A stretch of DNA of 5,574 nucleotides from the NCBI GenBank assembly GCA_946481475.1, contig CAMLOB010000309.1, forward strand, positions 1 to 5,574, given 5' to 3'. Both the position numbers and the translations under genes were made by a program. A model generated the notes under the pieces. That model was not told where the DNA came from, did not search any database, and saw only the letters and a program-made list of their open reading frames with translations. Position 1 is the stretch's first letter; every line of letters begins with the position of its first letter. Below are positions 1 to 5,574 of this stretch, one piece after another. This DNA comes from an uncultured Chlorobiota bacterium. GTDB taxonomy: Bacteria > Bacteroidota > Kapaibacteriia > OLB7.

Positions 1-754
1 GTTCTGTCCCCCCTTGCCGCCGGAACGGAAGGTCTCCATCTCCACTTCCGACGGGTTGATCTCCACCTCCACATCATCGTCGACCGACGGGTAGACGAAG
101 ACCGAGGCGAACGAGGTATGGCGTCGGGCATTCGAGTCGAACGGGGAGATACGGACCAGACGGTGAACGCCGTTCTCGCTCTTCAGGTTGCCGAAGGCAT
201 ACGGGCCTCTGATCTCGATCGTCACCGATTTCAATCCGGCCACTTCCCCCTCCTGCTCGTCGAGCAAGGCCATCGTCAATCCGTTTCGTTCGGCCCAGCG
301 CATGTACATCCGCAGCAACATCTGCGTCCAGTCCTGCGCCTCGGTCCCTCCGGCTCCGGCCTGGACCTTCAGGATCGCATCCCGCACATCATCCGGATCG
401 GAGAGCATCCGGCGGAACTCCAGATCCTCGATCATTTTCGCCAGATTCCCGATTTCCCGCTCGACCTCCCCCTCCATCGATTCGTCCCCGGCCTCCTCGG
501 CCAGTTCGATCAGTGCCTCGGCATCCTCCACCTTCCCCCGGGCGTCGTTCCAGCCGTCCACCCATTCCTTCCTGGCATTGATCTCCCCGATCACTTTCCG
601 GGCCGCCTCGTTGTCGTTCCAGAAATCGGGAGCGTGCGTCTGCTCCTCAAGCTCGGCTATCTCCTTTTCCTTTCCATCGAGGTCAAAGATACCTCCTCAG
701 CTCTCCGAGCTTGTCGTTAAGTTCTTCCAGGTGTCCTTTCTGCGATTCGAACAT
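1..754 (-). CDS. prfB: Peptide chain release factor 2, 3'-truncated by the window edge, expressed by +1 frameshift
   Basis: RF2 recognises UGA and UAA in the ribosomal A site and triggers hydrolysis of peptidyl-tRNA. The product is read as a 23-codon first frame (ATG at 754-752, ending in CTT 688-686), a skipped T at 685, then the second frame from GAC at 684 to the window edge, giving 251 residues of a protein usually near 365. Visible landmarks are the helical N-terminal domain (about 1-110), the class I release-factor motif AGAGGTEAQDW (132-142), the RF2 anticodon-like tripeptide SPF (203-205) that separates it from RF1, and the catalytic GGQ (248-250) in a GGKGGQN context. The rest of domain 3 and the C-terminus lie outside. 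The start is fixed by an in-frame TAA four codons upstream (766-764). No Shine-Dalgarno sequence precedes the ATG. The upstream DNA is GAGT-rich repeat rather than a neighbouring gene, so prfB probably has its own transcript. Confidence 0.97.
683..697 (-). promoter_or_regulatory. Programmed +1 ribosomal frameshift site of prfB
   Basis: Read on the minus strand the site is AGG AGG TAT CTT TGA C: a Shine-Dalgarno-like AGGAGG (697-692), a three-base spacer TAT, the slippery CTT (688-686) and an in-frame TGA (685-683) followed by C. This has the same layout as the well-known E. coli prfB site (AGGGGG-TAT-CTT-TGA-C). The zero frame stops after 23 codons, while the +1 frame starting with GAC encodes unmistakable RF2. 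Known mechanism: when RF2 is scarce the ribosome pauses at UGA and slips forward, so RF2 synthesis is autoregulated. Here the internal SD-like element matches the anti-SD better than the E. coli one does. Confidence 0.96.
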
Positions 755-757
755 ATT

Positions 758-795
758 GAGTTCTTAGAGTTTCGAGTGTATAGAGTTCGTAGAGT
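758..795. repeat. Two direct copies of GAGTTCKTAGAGT
   Basis: The 13-mer GAGTTCTTAGAGT (758-770) recurs as GAGTTCGTAGAGT (783-795) with one mismatch, 25 bases apart start to start, with another GAGT at 774-777 between them. On the minus strand this forms the sequence immediately upstream of the prfB ATG, beginning only three bases from it, so it must lie in the prfB leader or promoter. Its function is unknown. It could be a simple intergenic repeat or a pair of binding sites. Confidence 0.7.
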
Positions 796-818
796 GGGGA
801 GCGTGTGAGTATGAGAGT
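796..818. repeat. GAGT-rich repeat, copy 1 (partner at 911-937)
   Basis: Starts with GGGGAG, continues with GTGTGAGTATGAGAGT and is matched by a diverged copy at 911-937. The copies share the GGGGAG start and the alternating GTGTGAG/TATGAG words and end in GAGAGT, but differ by a small insertion and by the order of the T/G variants. It directly continues the GAGTTCKTAGAGT pair toward the barrel gene. Confidence 0.6.
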
Positions 819-910
819 CCCGTCGCAATAGGATGGGATGGAAGACATTCGATTCTTCCCCCTCACGACTTACGCCACAACCCGTAAACACGGAATTTAC
901 GAAGATCGGG

Positions 911-937
911 GGGGAGAGAGTGTATGAGTGTGAGAGT
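911..937. repeat. GAGT-rich repeat, copy 2 (partner at 796-818)
   Basis: Starts with GGGGAGAGAGTGTATGAG, followed by TGTGAGAGT. It is a slightly longer, diverged relative of the segment at 796-818, about 115 bases away in the same orientation. Unique-looking sequence lies between the two. I see no coding potential in it. Confidence 0.6.
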
Positions 938-1004
938 GGGACGGGAGGCATATCGGTACACAGGGCTGATTTTCAATTTTCGCATGGCGATTGACAACTA
1001 AGCT

Positions 1005-1037
1005 CACGCAAAGGGCGCAAAGGACAAAGACGCAAAG
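1005..1037. repeat. CGCAAAG-type short repeat joined to the heptamer array
   Basis: Reads as CACGCAAAG, GGCGCAAAG, GACAAAG, ACGCAAAG, that is four imperfect units ending in CAAAG. On the minus strand these are CTTTGCG words. Similar CTTTGCG-type intergenic repeats are familiar from many bacterial genomes. The last G (1037) is also the first base of the heptamer array, so the two repeats abut with no spacer. Confidence 0.75.
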
Positions 1038-1211
1038 CTGATAACTCATCGCTGATAGCTGATAGCTCATGGCTGATAGCTGATAACTCATCGCTGATAG
1101 CTGATAGCTCATCGCTGATAGCTGATAGCTGATAGCTGATAACTCATCGCTGATAGCTGATAGCTCATCGCTGATAGCTCATGGCTGATAGCTCATCGCT
1201 CATAACTCACC
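1037..1211. repeat. Heptamer tandem array, 25 units
   Basis: The segment divides without gap into 25 seven-base units: 15 copies of GCTGATA (A), 3 of ACTCATC (B), 5 of GCTCATC or GCTCATG (C), and two degenerate last units, GCTCATA and ACTCACC. The order is A B AAC AAB AAC AA AAB AAC AC AC, so the units form a higher-order AAB-AAC pattern of 42 bases. An exact 52-base copy (1072-1123 and 1128-1179) is offset by eight units. Three heptamers make 21 bases, which yields a seven-residue peptide repeat MSYQLSA on the minus strand with no stops, but this is a by-product. It resembles heptameric short tandem repeats known from cyanobacteria and other genomes. Confidence 0.93.
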
Positions 1212-1259
1212 CCCACGACTCCCTCCTTCCCCTGACCGCTCATTGCTGCCCCCTCCCCC

Positions 1260-2960
1260 TCAGATCCCCCGATCCGGCACAAACGGACCCGGCGGCTCGA
1301 AGTCAAGGCTGCCGAAGATGTCGAACGCCTCGTGGACGCCGAAGCTGATCTCGCCAAGTTCACCCCGGTCGAAGTTCCAGCCGAAATCGACACGGACGAA
1401 TCCGGAGTTGATGCTCTTGCTGTTGCCGATTCTGATACCCAGACCGGCTCCGTTGTGGAAGCGGGTGCTGCCGAAGAGTTCGGCCTGATTCCACGAACCG
1501 ACAACGTCCCAGAACCCGGCGATGCCGACTTCCCACAACTCAAGATCGACCAGGGGAAACAATCGATAATCCAGATTGAACCCGAGACGATTATCCCCGA
1601 ACACTTCCAGATCGCCATAGCCCCGCAGTCCTATATCGCCACGGGTTGCCGGAAGCCAGACGTAGCGGGGCCAGCGCCAGATCGCCGAAAGCTGTCCCAT
1701 CACCGCAAGAACCCCCGGACCGACTTTCAATCCTCCCGAAACCGTCCCCCGAAACATCGTGAAGACGGTCTCCTTCTCCTGAAAACCGGTTCCGGCCTCG
1801 GCCTTGACGAAGGAATAGAAATCACCGGCAAGCATCGACTTGCGGACATCTCCCCCGACATAGACCGGATCGTCCGGTCCGTTGTGATGCGGAAAGAACT
1901 TGCCGATCGAGACCCGTCCCTGCGCCCCGATCGGAACCAGTCTCGGTCCGGAGAACTCGTATCCCTCAAGACGGACGTAATCCCGGCGAAGCGAGCCGAT
2001 CCCGCCGAACAGACCGATGCTGTTCTCGAATGCGCGGGGATGGGGATTGCCCGATTCGAGATCGTGGCGATTGTAGGAGAGGCGCAGCGAAGCGTGGAAC
2101 AGATCATCCTTGCTGTTGGAGTTGCCGTACCATCCCTCGGCATCGTATCGGAGCGATAAGCCGGTATCGGCCCGATAGGAGAGTTCGGCTCCCGGAGAAC
2201 GATCCGGGAAGAAGAACCGTTCATATCCGTCGGCAATCCGGAACGCCCCTCCCCAGGCGTGGGAAGCCTGGTCGGTATAGAACGGACGACGCAGATCGAC
2301 TTCCACCCGCGTCAGACGTTTCGACCAGAGGGCAAGGCTCTGCAACCGATGATGCGTTCCGAAAAAATCGGGATCCCGATACTCCGCAACGGCCCGCCAG
2401 GACGAATCCGACGGCGAGAAGAGGTCGGCTCCGAGTCCGAGCTTTTTCGCATAGCCGAACAGATTCTCCTCCACCAGCAACCATGCCGTCTCATCCTCTC
2501 CCGGCTCATCATACGGCTTCAGCACAAGCGACCATCCGTCCTCGGTCCGGGTACGGAGGATTCTGTTGAGCGAGCGGGAAGTGGCCGTGTCACCGAAATC
2601 GACCTCGAAGTCAATCCGGGCAAAAACACCCAGATCGCGCAGATAGCGGTCGAACTCATCGACGGTATGGGGCCGGACGGTATCACCCGGCGAGAAGAAA
2701 AGACGGGAACCGCGGCGGATCACCGATTCCTTTGTCAGGAAGTGGGGAAGATTCGTCAATTTTTCGAACAGATCATACGGCGGGGTCGTATCGGCAATAT
2801 TGACCTGGTGCAGGTAGAGGGAATCCAGAACGAACGGTGCCCGTCCCACCCCTTGTCCCCGCACCGAAAACGTGCCGACGGTCAGAAGAATCCACACAAC
2901 GCTGAAAAGATGGTATAAGCCGGGATACCGATAAGAACCTGCCGTTTGTCTTCTGTCCAT
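1260..2960 (-). CDS. Omp85 superfamily (BamA/TamA-like) outer-membrane beta-barrel protein with one POTRA-like domain
   Basis: The 566-residue product begins with a signal peptide (basic MDRR, hydrophobic 16-33, likely cleavage near 35-40). Residues about 48-152 look like one POTRA domain, with the typical pattern VIRRGSRLFFSPGDTV (80-95) then YLRDLGVFARIDFEV (106-120). From about 160 a barrel follows, with alternating polar and aromatic strands. It opens with VEENLFGYAKKLGLGA (163-178) and YRDPDFFGTHHRL (194-206) and carries the Omp85 loop-6 motif LRGY (445-448) inside GDIGLRGYGDLEVFGDNRLG. The last strand is near 536-546 (GEISFGVHEAF). Family role: inserting or translocating proteins or lipids at the outer membrane; the substrate here cannot be read. 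With one POTRA instead of five it is not a canonical BamA, and at three POTRAs TamA also fits poorly. A 20-residue proline-rich tail follows the presumed final strand. The ATG at 2960 has no clear ribosome binding site. It lies 26 bases downstream of the hairpin-plus-TTTT terminator core. Confidence 0.9.
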   Translation of the reverse strand: MDRRQTAGSYRYPGLYHLFSVVWILLTVGTFSVRGQGVGRAPFVLDSLYLHQVNIADTTPPYDLFEKLTNLPHFLTKESVIRRGSRLFFSPGDTVRPHTVDEFDRYLRDLGVFARIDFEVDFGDTATSRSLNRILRTRTEDGWSLVLKPYDEPGEDETAWLLVEENLFGYAKKLGLGADLFSPSDSSWRAVAEYRDPDFFGTHHRLQSLALWSKRLTRVEVDLRRPFYTDQASHAWGGAFRIADGYERFFFPDRSPGAELSYRADTGLSLRYDAEGWYGNSNSKDDLFHASLRLSYNRHDLESGNPHPRAFENSIGLFGGIGSLRRDYVRLEGYEFSGPRLVPIGAQGRVSIGKFFPHHNGPDDPVYVGGDVRKSMLAGDFYSFVKAEAGTGFQEKETVFTMFRGTVSGGLKVGPGVLAVMGQLSAIWRWPRYVWLPATRGDIGLRGYGDLEVFGDNRLGFNLDYRLFPLVDLELWEVGIAGFWDVVGSWNQAELFGSTRFHNGAGLGIRIGNSKSINSGFVRVDFGWNFDRGELGEISFGVHEAFDIFGSLDFEPPGPFVPDRGI

Positions 2961-2980
2961 GATTGACGATTGCTTCGCAA

Positions 2981-3015
2981 CAACACAAAACCGGGCGGGA
3001 GAACTCCCGCCCGGT
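2981..3015 (-). terminator. Intrinsic (rho-independent) terminator after the NfeD gene
   Basis: ACCGGGCGGGAG (2990-3001) and CTCCCGCCCGGT (3004-3015) form a perfect 12-base-pair, very GC-rich stem with a tiny loop. On the minus strand the stem is followed by TTTTGTGTTG (2990-2981). It lies 29 bases past the NfeD stop codon and points in that gene's direction. On the plus strand the hairpin is followed by CTCTAATC with no T-run, so it is probably one-directional. Confidence 0.9.
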
Positions 3016-3044
3016 CTCTAATCTACTCCTTCCGGAGCGGAATC

Positions 3045-4427
3045 TCAATCTTCTTCTTCGGTTGCGACCTCTTCGGCCGTCGGCACGCGGCGGACCACGA
3101 TCTTCCTCCCCTCTATGTGAATCACCTGAATCGGCTCTCCGGCATGGATGAACTCCCCGTCGGAGATCACATCGTACTGTTCTTCGTTGATCACGGCCAT
3201 CCCTGCCGGACGAAGCGTCGTCAGGGCCGAACCATACTCGCCGAGAAGCAGATCCTCCAGCGAATGTCCGGGGAGATAACCATCCCCCCCGCCGACCGAT
3301 TCCCCGAAAAGGGCGAAACGTCGGAAGGCCGAGGAGTTGGGCAGGAACTTCACCATCAGCCAGACGATCAGGCCGAAGCCGACGAAGGCGCCGGCAAGCG
3401 TGTAGAGAGAAGTGGAGAAATCGTTGGCCGAGACGCCGTCGAAGCTCCCGATCAATGCCAGGAAGAGAGAGGAGACCATCAGGAGGATTCCGGAGATTCC
3501 GGCGACGCCGAAACCGGGGATGACGAAGATCTCAACGATCAGCAGAACCACACCCAGCACAAACATGGCAATCTCGATCAGCGTGGCCAGATCGGCCAGA
3601 TACTGCGCTCCGAAGAAGAGAGCCAGCGACCCGACGCCGATCACCGCCACCATCCCCAGATGTCCGGTCTTGATCGCATAGAACAACCCTCCCATACCGA
3701 GCATGATCAGAATCGAACTGAGAAACGGATCGGTCAGGAACCCGACAAGCGACTCCCCCCAGTTCTTCTCTAACCGCCGGATCTCCGCATCAGGATAGCC
3801 GAAGGCGGCGGCCGCCTCCTCAACCGAACCGACCACCGTATCGCAGTATCCCAGCCTCCGGGCCTCCTCGGTCGTCAGCGTCAGGAGCTTGCCCGGCTTC
3901 TTGATCGATGTATCCCCCAGCACGATCTCCTCGTCGACCATCGCCTCGGCGATCAGCGGATTCCGTCCGTGTCTCTCGGCGGTCGAGCGCATCTCCCCCC
4001 GCATATAGCTGACCACTTTCTCCGACGCCTTCTCTCCGGTCTGGTGAACCGGCGTCACCGCCCCGATAGTCCCGCCCGGAAGCATGGCAATCCGCTCGGC
4101 CGACAGGGTAATCAACGCACCGGCGGAGATCGCCCGGGAATCGACGAAAGCGATGGTAGGTAACGGAGAGGCAAGGACGGCATCCTTGATCTGCGTGGCG
4201 ACATCGACACGACCGCCGAACGTGTTGACGTGAAGCAGGATCACCCCGGAGGGATCCTCACTCGCCTCACGGATCGCCCGTTCGACATAGGCGCCGAGTC
4301 CCAAATCCACCTCGCCGGTAATCTCGATCACATAGACGGGAGTGCGGGCCTGAAGCGGATGAAGATCCGCAAGCGTCAGCAACGCCGCAACGGCGAACAT
4401 TGCCGGAATAGTCAGTCGTTTCACCAT
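3045..4427 (-). CDS. Long-form NfeD family membrane-bound serine protease (ClpP-like plus OB-fold)
   Basis: The 460-residue product matches the full-length NfeD architecture. A signal sequence or anchor (about 5-27) precedes a ClpP-class protease domain (about 30-215). HVNTFGGRVD (66-75) supplies the oxyanion-type GG. Ser101 in AISAGALI is the likely nucleophile, and Lys137 in SEKVVSYMRGEMR the likely general base, the Ser-Lys dyad described for archaeal PH1510 (Ser97/Lys138). Four or five hydrophobic segments follow between 236 and 360. The C-terminal NfeD OB-fold (about 395-448) includes GMAVINEEQYDVISDGEFI, and an acidic tail ends the protein. Family role: membrane protein quality control, usually with an SPFH/stomatin partner cleaved by the protease; no such gene is visible here. 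The start is supported by GGAGG four bases upstream of the ATG. The gap to the upstream glycosyltransferase is 57 bases, so co-transcription is possible, and a strong terminator follows the gene. Confidence 0.93.
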   Translation of the reverse strand: MVKRLTIPAMFAVAALLTLADLHPLQARTPVYVIEITGEVDLGLGAYVERAIREASEDPSGVILLHVNTFGGRVDVATQIKDAVLASPLPTIAFVDSRAISAGALITLSAERIAMLPGGTIGAVTPVHQTGEKASEKVVSYMRGEMRSTAERHGRNPLIAEAMVDEEIVLGDTSIKKPGKLLTLTTEEARRLGYCDTVVGSVEEAAAAFGYPDAEIRRLEKNWGESLVGFLTDPFLSSILIMLGMGGLFYAIKTGHLGMVAVIGVGSLALFFGAQYLADLATLIEIAMFVLGVVLLIVEIFVIPGFGVAGISGILLMVSSLFLALIGSFDGVSANDFSTSLYTLAGAFVGFGLIVWLMVKFLPNSSAFRRFALFGESVGGGDGYLPGHSLEDLLLGEYGSALTTLRPAGMAVINEEQYDVISDGEFIHAGEPIQVIHIEGRKIVVRRVPTAEEVATEEED

Positions 4428-4429
4428 GT

Positions 4430-4438
4430 CTCCTCCCC
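4430..4438 (-). promoter_or_regulatory. Ribosome binding site of the NfeD gene
   Basis: On the minus strand GGGGAGGAG stands just before AC-ATG. GGAGG (4436-4432) is four bases from the ATG at 4427, and an overlapping AGGAG is two bases away. It fixes the NfeD start and is the only strong start-linked Shine-Dalgarno sequence in the window. Confidence 0.8.
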
Positions 4439-4484
4439 GTTCGATAACGGAAGATTGTGGGCATGAAATCGGATCGCGAACCCC

Positions 4485-5574
4485 TTACGGTCTATCGGAC
4501 GGACTGTTGCGCAAGTCTCCCCCCTTCTTCTCCACCCGTCTCCATACCTCCATGAAGTTCCCCAGCGTGTCCGTCCGCCGGTAGCTCCGGAGAAGTTCCG
4601 GATCATGAAAGATACGATTCGTGTAATATTGCCAGTCGACGATATACTCGAAATTCATCGAGTCGACATATTCCGGCAGACGCCCCTCGGCGTAGGCATG
4701 AAAGGCGTCGGGATTCACCTTGCCGTCGAGATTGACCACGGTGTAGGGGAAAAGGAAACCGACCGTCCCCGACTGAAAGATCCCGACCTGTTCCTCCGGT
4801 CCGACATGTTCCTGAATCCAGTCAACCGTGTCGACCATCATGTTGGCGTAGGTGTTCGTGTAATTTCTGAAGAAGAACACGAGGCTCAGCAGGGCGGGGA
4901 TGAACGGAAGGAAGAGGAGCAATCGCAATCCTCTCTCCTCTCCGGTTGTCCGCCACCAGACCGAAATCGCGGCGGCGACCAGGCAAAGAAGGACCGTTAC
5001 GGTCAGAAGAACAAGATAGCGGGCCTGAAAGTGAGGAGCACCGAAGAAGAATGTGTAGAAGAGGACAAGCCCGGCCACGGTCAGGAACAACGGGGCGAAC
5101 GCGGCACTCTTCCAGTCGTCGGGAAGTTTCTTCACTCCTCTGCCAAACGCCCTCCGCAGACCGGGAACCGACAGGAACGCAATCCCGAGAATCATCGGCA
5201 AAAGAAGCCCCATCCAGGCAATCCCCGATATTCTCCACGAGGCCGGCGTGGCGATCCCGGCAATCAATCCCTCAAGGAACACATTGAACGTCTCAACAAC
5301 CTGCAACCACAGATCGGTGTTCAGTCCCTGTTGCGACTGACCGCTGACCGGAATCAGATTCCCGAAGGTCAGAAGGTTGTATAACCACCACGCCCCGCTC
5401 GTCAGAACGGCCCCCACGGTCATCGCCGAGAGTTGACCGATCATGCGCCGGAACCGGTTCCACCGCACGCTCCCCTTCTCCTTTCCGTAGCGACGATGTG
5501 CCCGATATGCTTTCCACAGAAAGAGGGCCGCCGCCAGAATACCGACATCGATCCTCGCCAGAATCGTCAGCCCC
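4485..5574 (-). CDS. GT-C type membrane glycosyltransferase, C-terminal part (5'-truncated by the window edge)
   Basis: The frame stays open to the right edge, so only the last 362 codons are present and the start is outside. A GTG at 5468, which could be taken for the start, is more likely an internal valine (residue 36 of the visible part): the preceding 35 residues continue a typical membrane segment with the motif LARID (5-9). Next come YNLLTFGNLIPVSG (65-78) and about five further hydrophobic stretches (about 46-70, 105-135, 155-180, 183-208, 215-235). A soluble, probably periplasmic C-terminal domain (about 240-362) includes VDWIQEHVGPEEQVGIFQSG and VVNLDGKVN. This layout is typical of polyprenyl-phosphate-sugar dependent GT-C transferases of the PMT/ArnT/mannosyltransferase type. 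The catalytic N-terminal loop, where the acidic residues sit, is off-window, so sugar and acceptor are unknown. The stop codon lies 57 bases before the NfeD ATG and no terminator is seen between them. Confidence 0.82.
   Translation of the reverse strand, partial: GLTILARIDVGILAAALFLWKAYRAHRRYGKEKGSVRWNRFRRMIGQLSAMTVGAVLTSGAWWLYNLLTFGNLIPVSGQSQQGLNTDLWLQVVETFNVFLEGLIAGIATPASWRISGIAWMGLLLPMILGIAFLSVPGLRRAFGRGVKKLPDDWKSAAFAPLFLTVAGLVLFYTFFFGAPHFQARYLVLLTVTVLLCLVAAAISVWWRTTGEERGLRLLLFLPFIPALLSLVFFFRNYTNTYANMMVDTVDWIQEHVGPEEQVGIFQSGTVGFLFPYTVVNLDGKVNPDAFHAYAEGRLPEYVDSMNFEYIVDWQYYTNRIFHDPELLRSYRRTDTLGNFMEVWRRVEKKGGDLRNSPSDRP

Larger units (their letters stand above)
755..1259. other. Repeat-filled intergenic region between the barrel gene and prfB
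   Basis: About 505 bases separate the barrel stop codon from the prfB start. I find no gene with recognisable protein features. Open frames here encode only translated repeat (MSYQLSA units) or low-complexity Ser/Thr/His-rich sequence. Several repeat families occupy about half of the interval and are listed separately. The non-repeat part (about 819-910 and 938-1004) shows only a weak hairpin, CGTAAA at 883-888 with TTTACG at 896-901, lacking a T-run and so not a clear terminator. No tRNA, riboswitch or convincing promoter could be recognised, although a promoter for prfB would be expected here. Confidence 0.75.

Noticed and set aside
683..697. AGGAGG at 692-697 as a ribosome binding site for a downstream start
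   Set aside because: The TTG five bases downstream leads to a short frame ending in TAG and not to RF2. The match to the prfB frameshift layout explains the element fully.
774..785. TATACA on the minus strand as a prfB -10 promoter element
   Set aside because: It is only a partial match within a GAGT repeat and no -35-like hexamer stands at a suitable distance, so it cannot be told from chance.
883..901. Hairpin CGTAAA/TTTACG as a terminator for the barrel gene
   Set aside because: The stem is only six mostly AT pairs with a seven-base loop, has no T-run on the minus strand, and lies about 360 bases past the stop codon.
697..951. Minus-strand open frame of 84 codons overlapping the prfB start
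   Set aside because: It covers the GAGT-rich repeats, is low-complexity in Ser/Thr/His, and ends inside the prfB first frame in a different reading frame. It shows no protein-like features.
897..1112. Minus-strand open frame encoding repeated MSYQLSA units
   Set aside because: The peptide repeat is the automatic result of three heptamers making 21 bases without a stop. The rest is translated CGCAAAG and GAGT repeat. It has no ribosome binding site or domain.
1005..1211. CRISPR array
   Set aside because: The units are seven bases long and contiguous with no unique spacers, so the geometry is that of a simple tandem repeat.
1332..2159. Plus-strand open frame of 275 codons opposite the barrel gene
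   Set aside because: It is antisense to a gene with clear signal peptide, POTRA and Omp85 motifs. Its translation lacks any recognisable domain, and long antisense frames are expected in GC-rich DNA.
2970..3773. Plus-strand open frame of 267 codons opposite the NfeD gene
   Set aside because: It begins inside the terminator region and its product is a Gln/Asp/His-rich shadow of the NfeD membrane helices read antisense.
4605..5384. Plus-strand open frame of 259 codons opposite the glycosyltransferase
   Set aside because: It is a very charged, low-complexity shadow of the hydrophobic segments on the other strand, with no domain or start signal.

Overview
The window reads as a moderately GC-rich (roughly 55-60% by eye) chromosomal segment of a Gram-negative bacterium. 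An Omp85/BamA-type outer-membrane barrel with a signal peptide requires an outer membrane. The style of the barrel protein, the long-form NfeD protease and the intergenic tandem repeats resemble what is often seen in FCB-type or other uncultivated diderm lineages, but no marker here fixes the phylum, so that is only an impression.

All four recognisable genes lie on the minus strand, so transcription runs from right to left. From the right: (1) 5574-4485, the C-terminal part of a GT-C type membrane glycosyltransferase whose start lies beyond the window; (2) 4427-3045, a long-form NfeD membrane serine protease (ClpP-like domain, membrane helices, OB-fold), ending in a strong intrinsic terminator at 3015-2981; (3) 2960-1260, an outer-membrane barrel of the Omp85 superfamily with one POTRA-like domain; (4) 754-1, the N-terminal two thirds of peptide chain release factor 2 (prfB), which needs a programmed +1 frameshift at 683-697 and runs off the left edge at the GGQ motif.

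The 505 bases between the barrel gene and prfB (755-1259) hold no credible gene. They contain several kinds of short repeat packed together: a 25-unit heptamer array (1037-1211) with a higher-order AAB-AAC pattern and a 52-bp exact internal duplication, a CGCAAAG-type repeat joined to it (1005-1037), and diverged GAGT-rich repeats (758-818 and 911-937) that reach almost to the prfB start codon.

The genes do not form an obvious pathway. Glycosyltransferase, NfeD and barrel all act in the cell envelope and the first two may be co-transcribed (57-base gap). prfB is a translation gene that controls itself through the frameshift. I see no convincing new multi-gene system. The unusual part of the window is the repeat-filled intergenic region.
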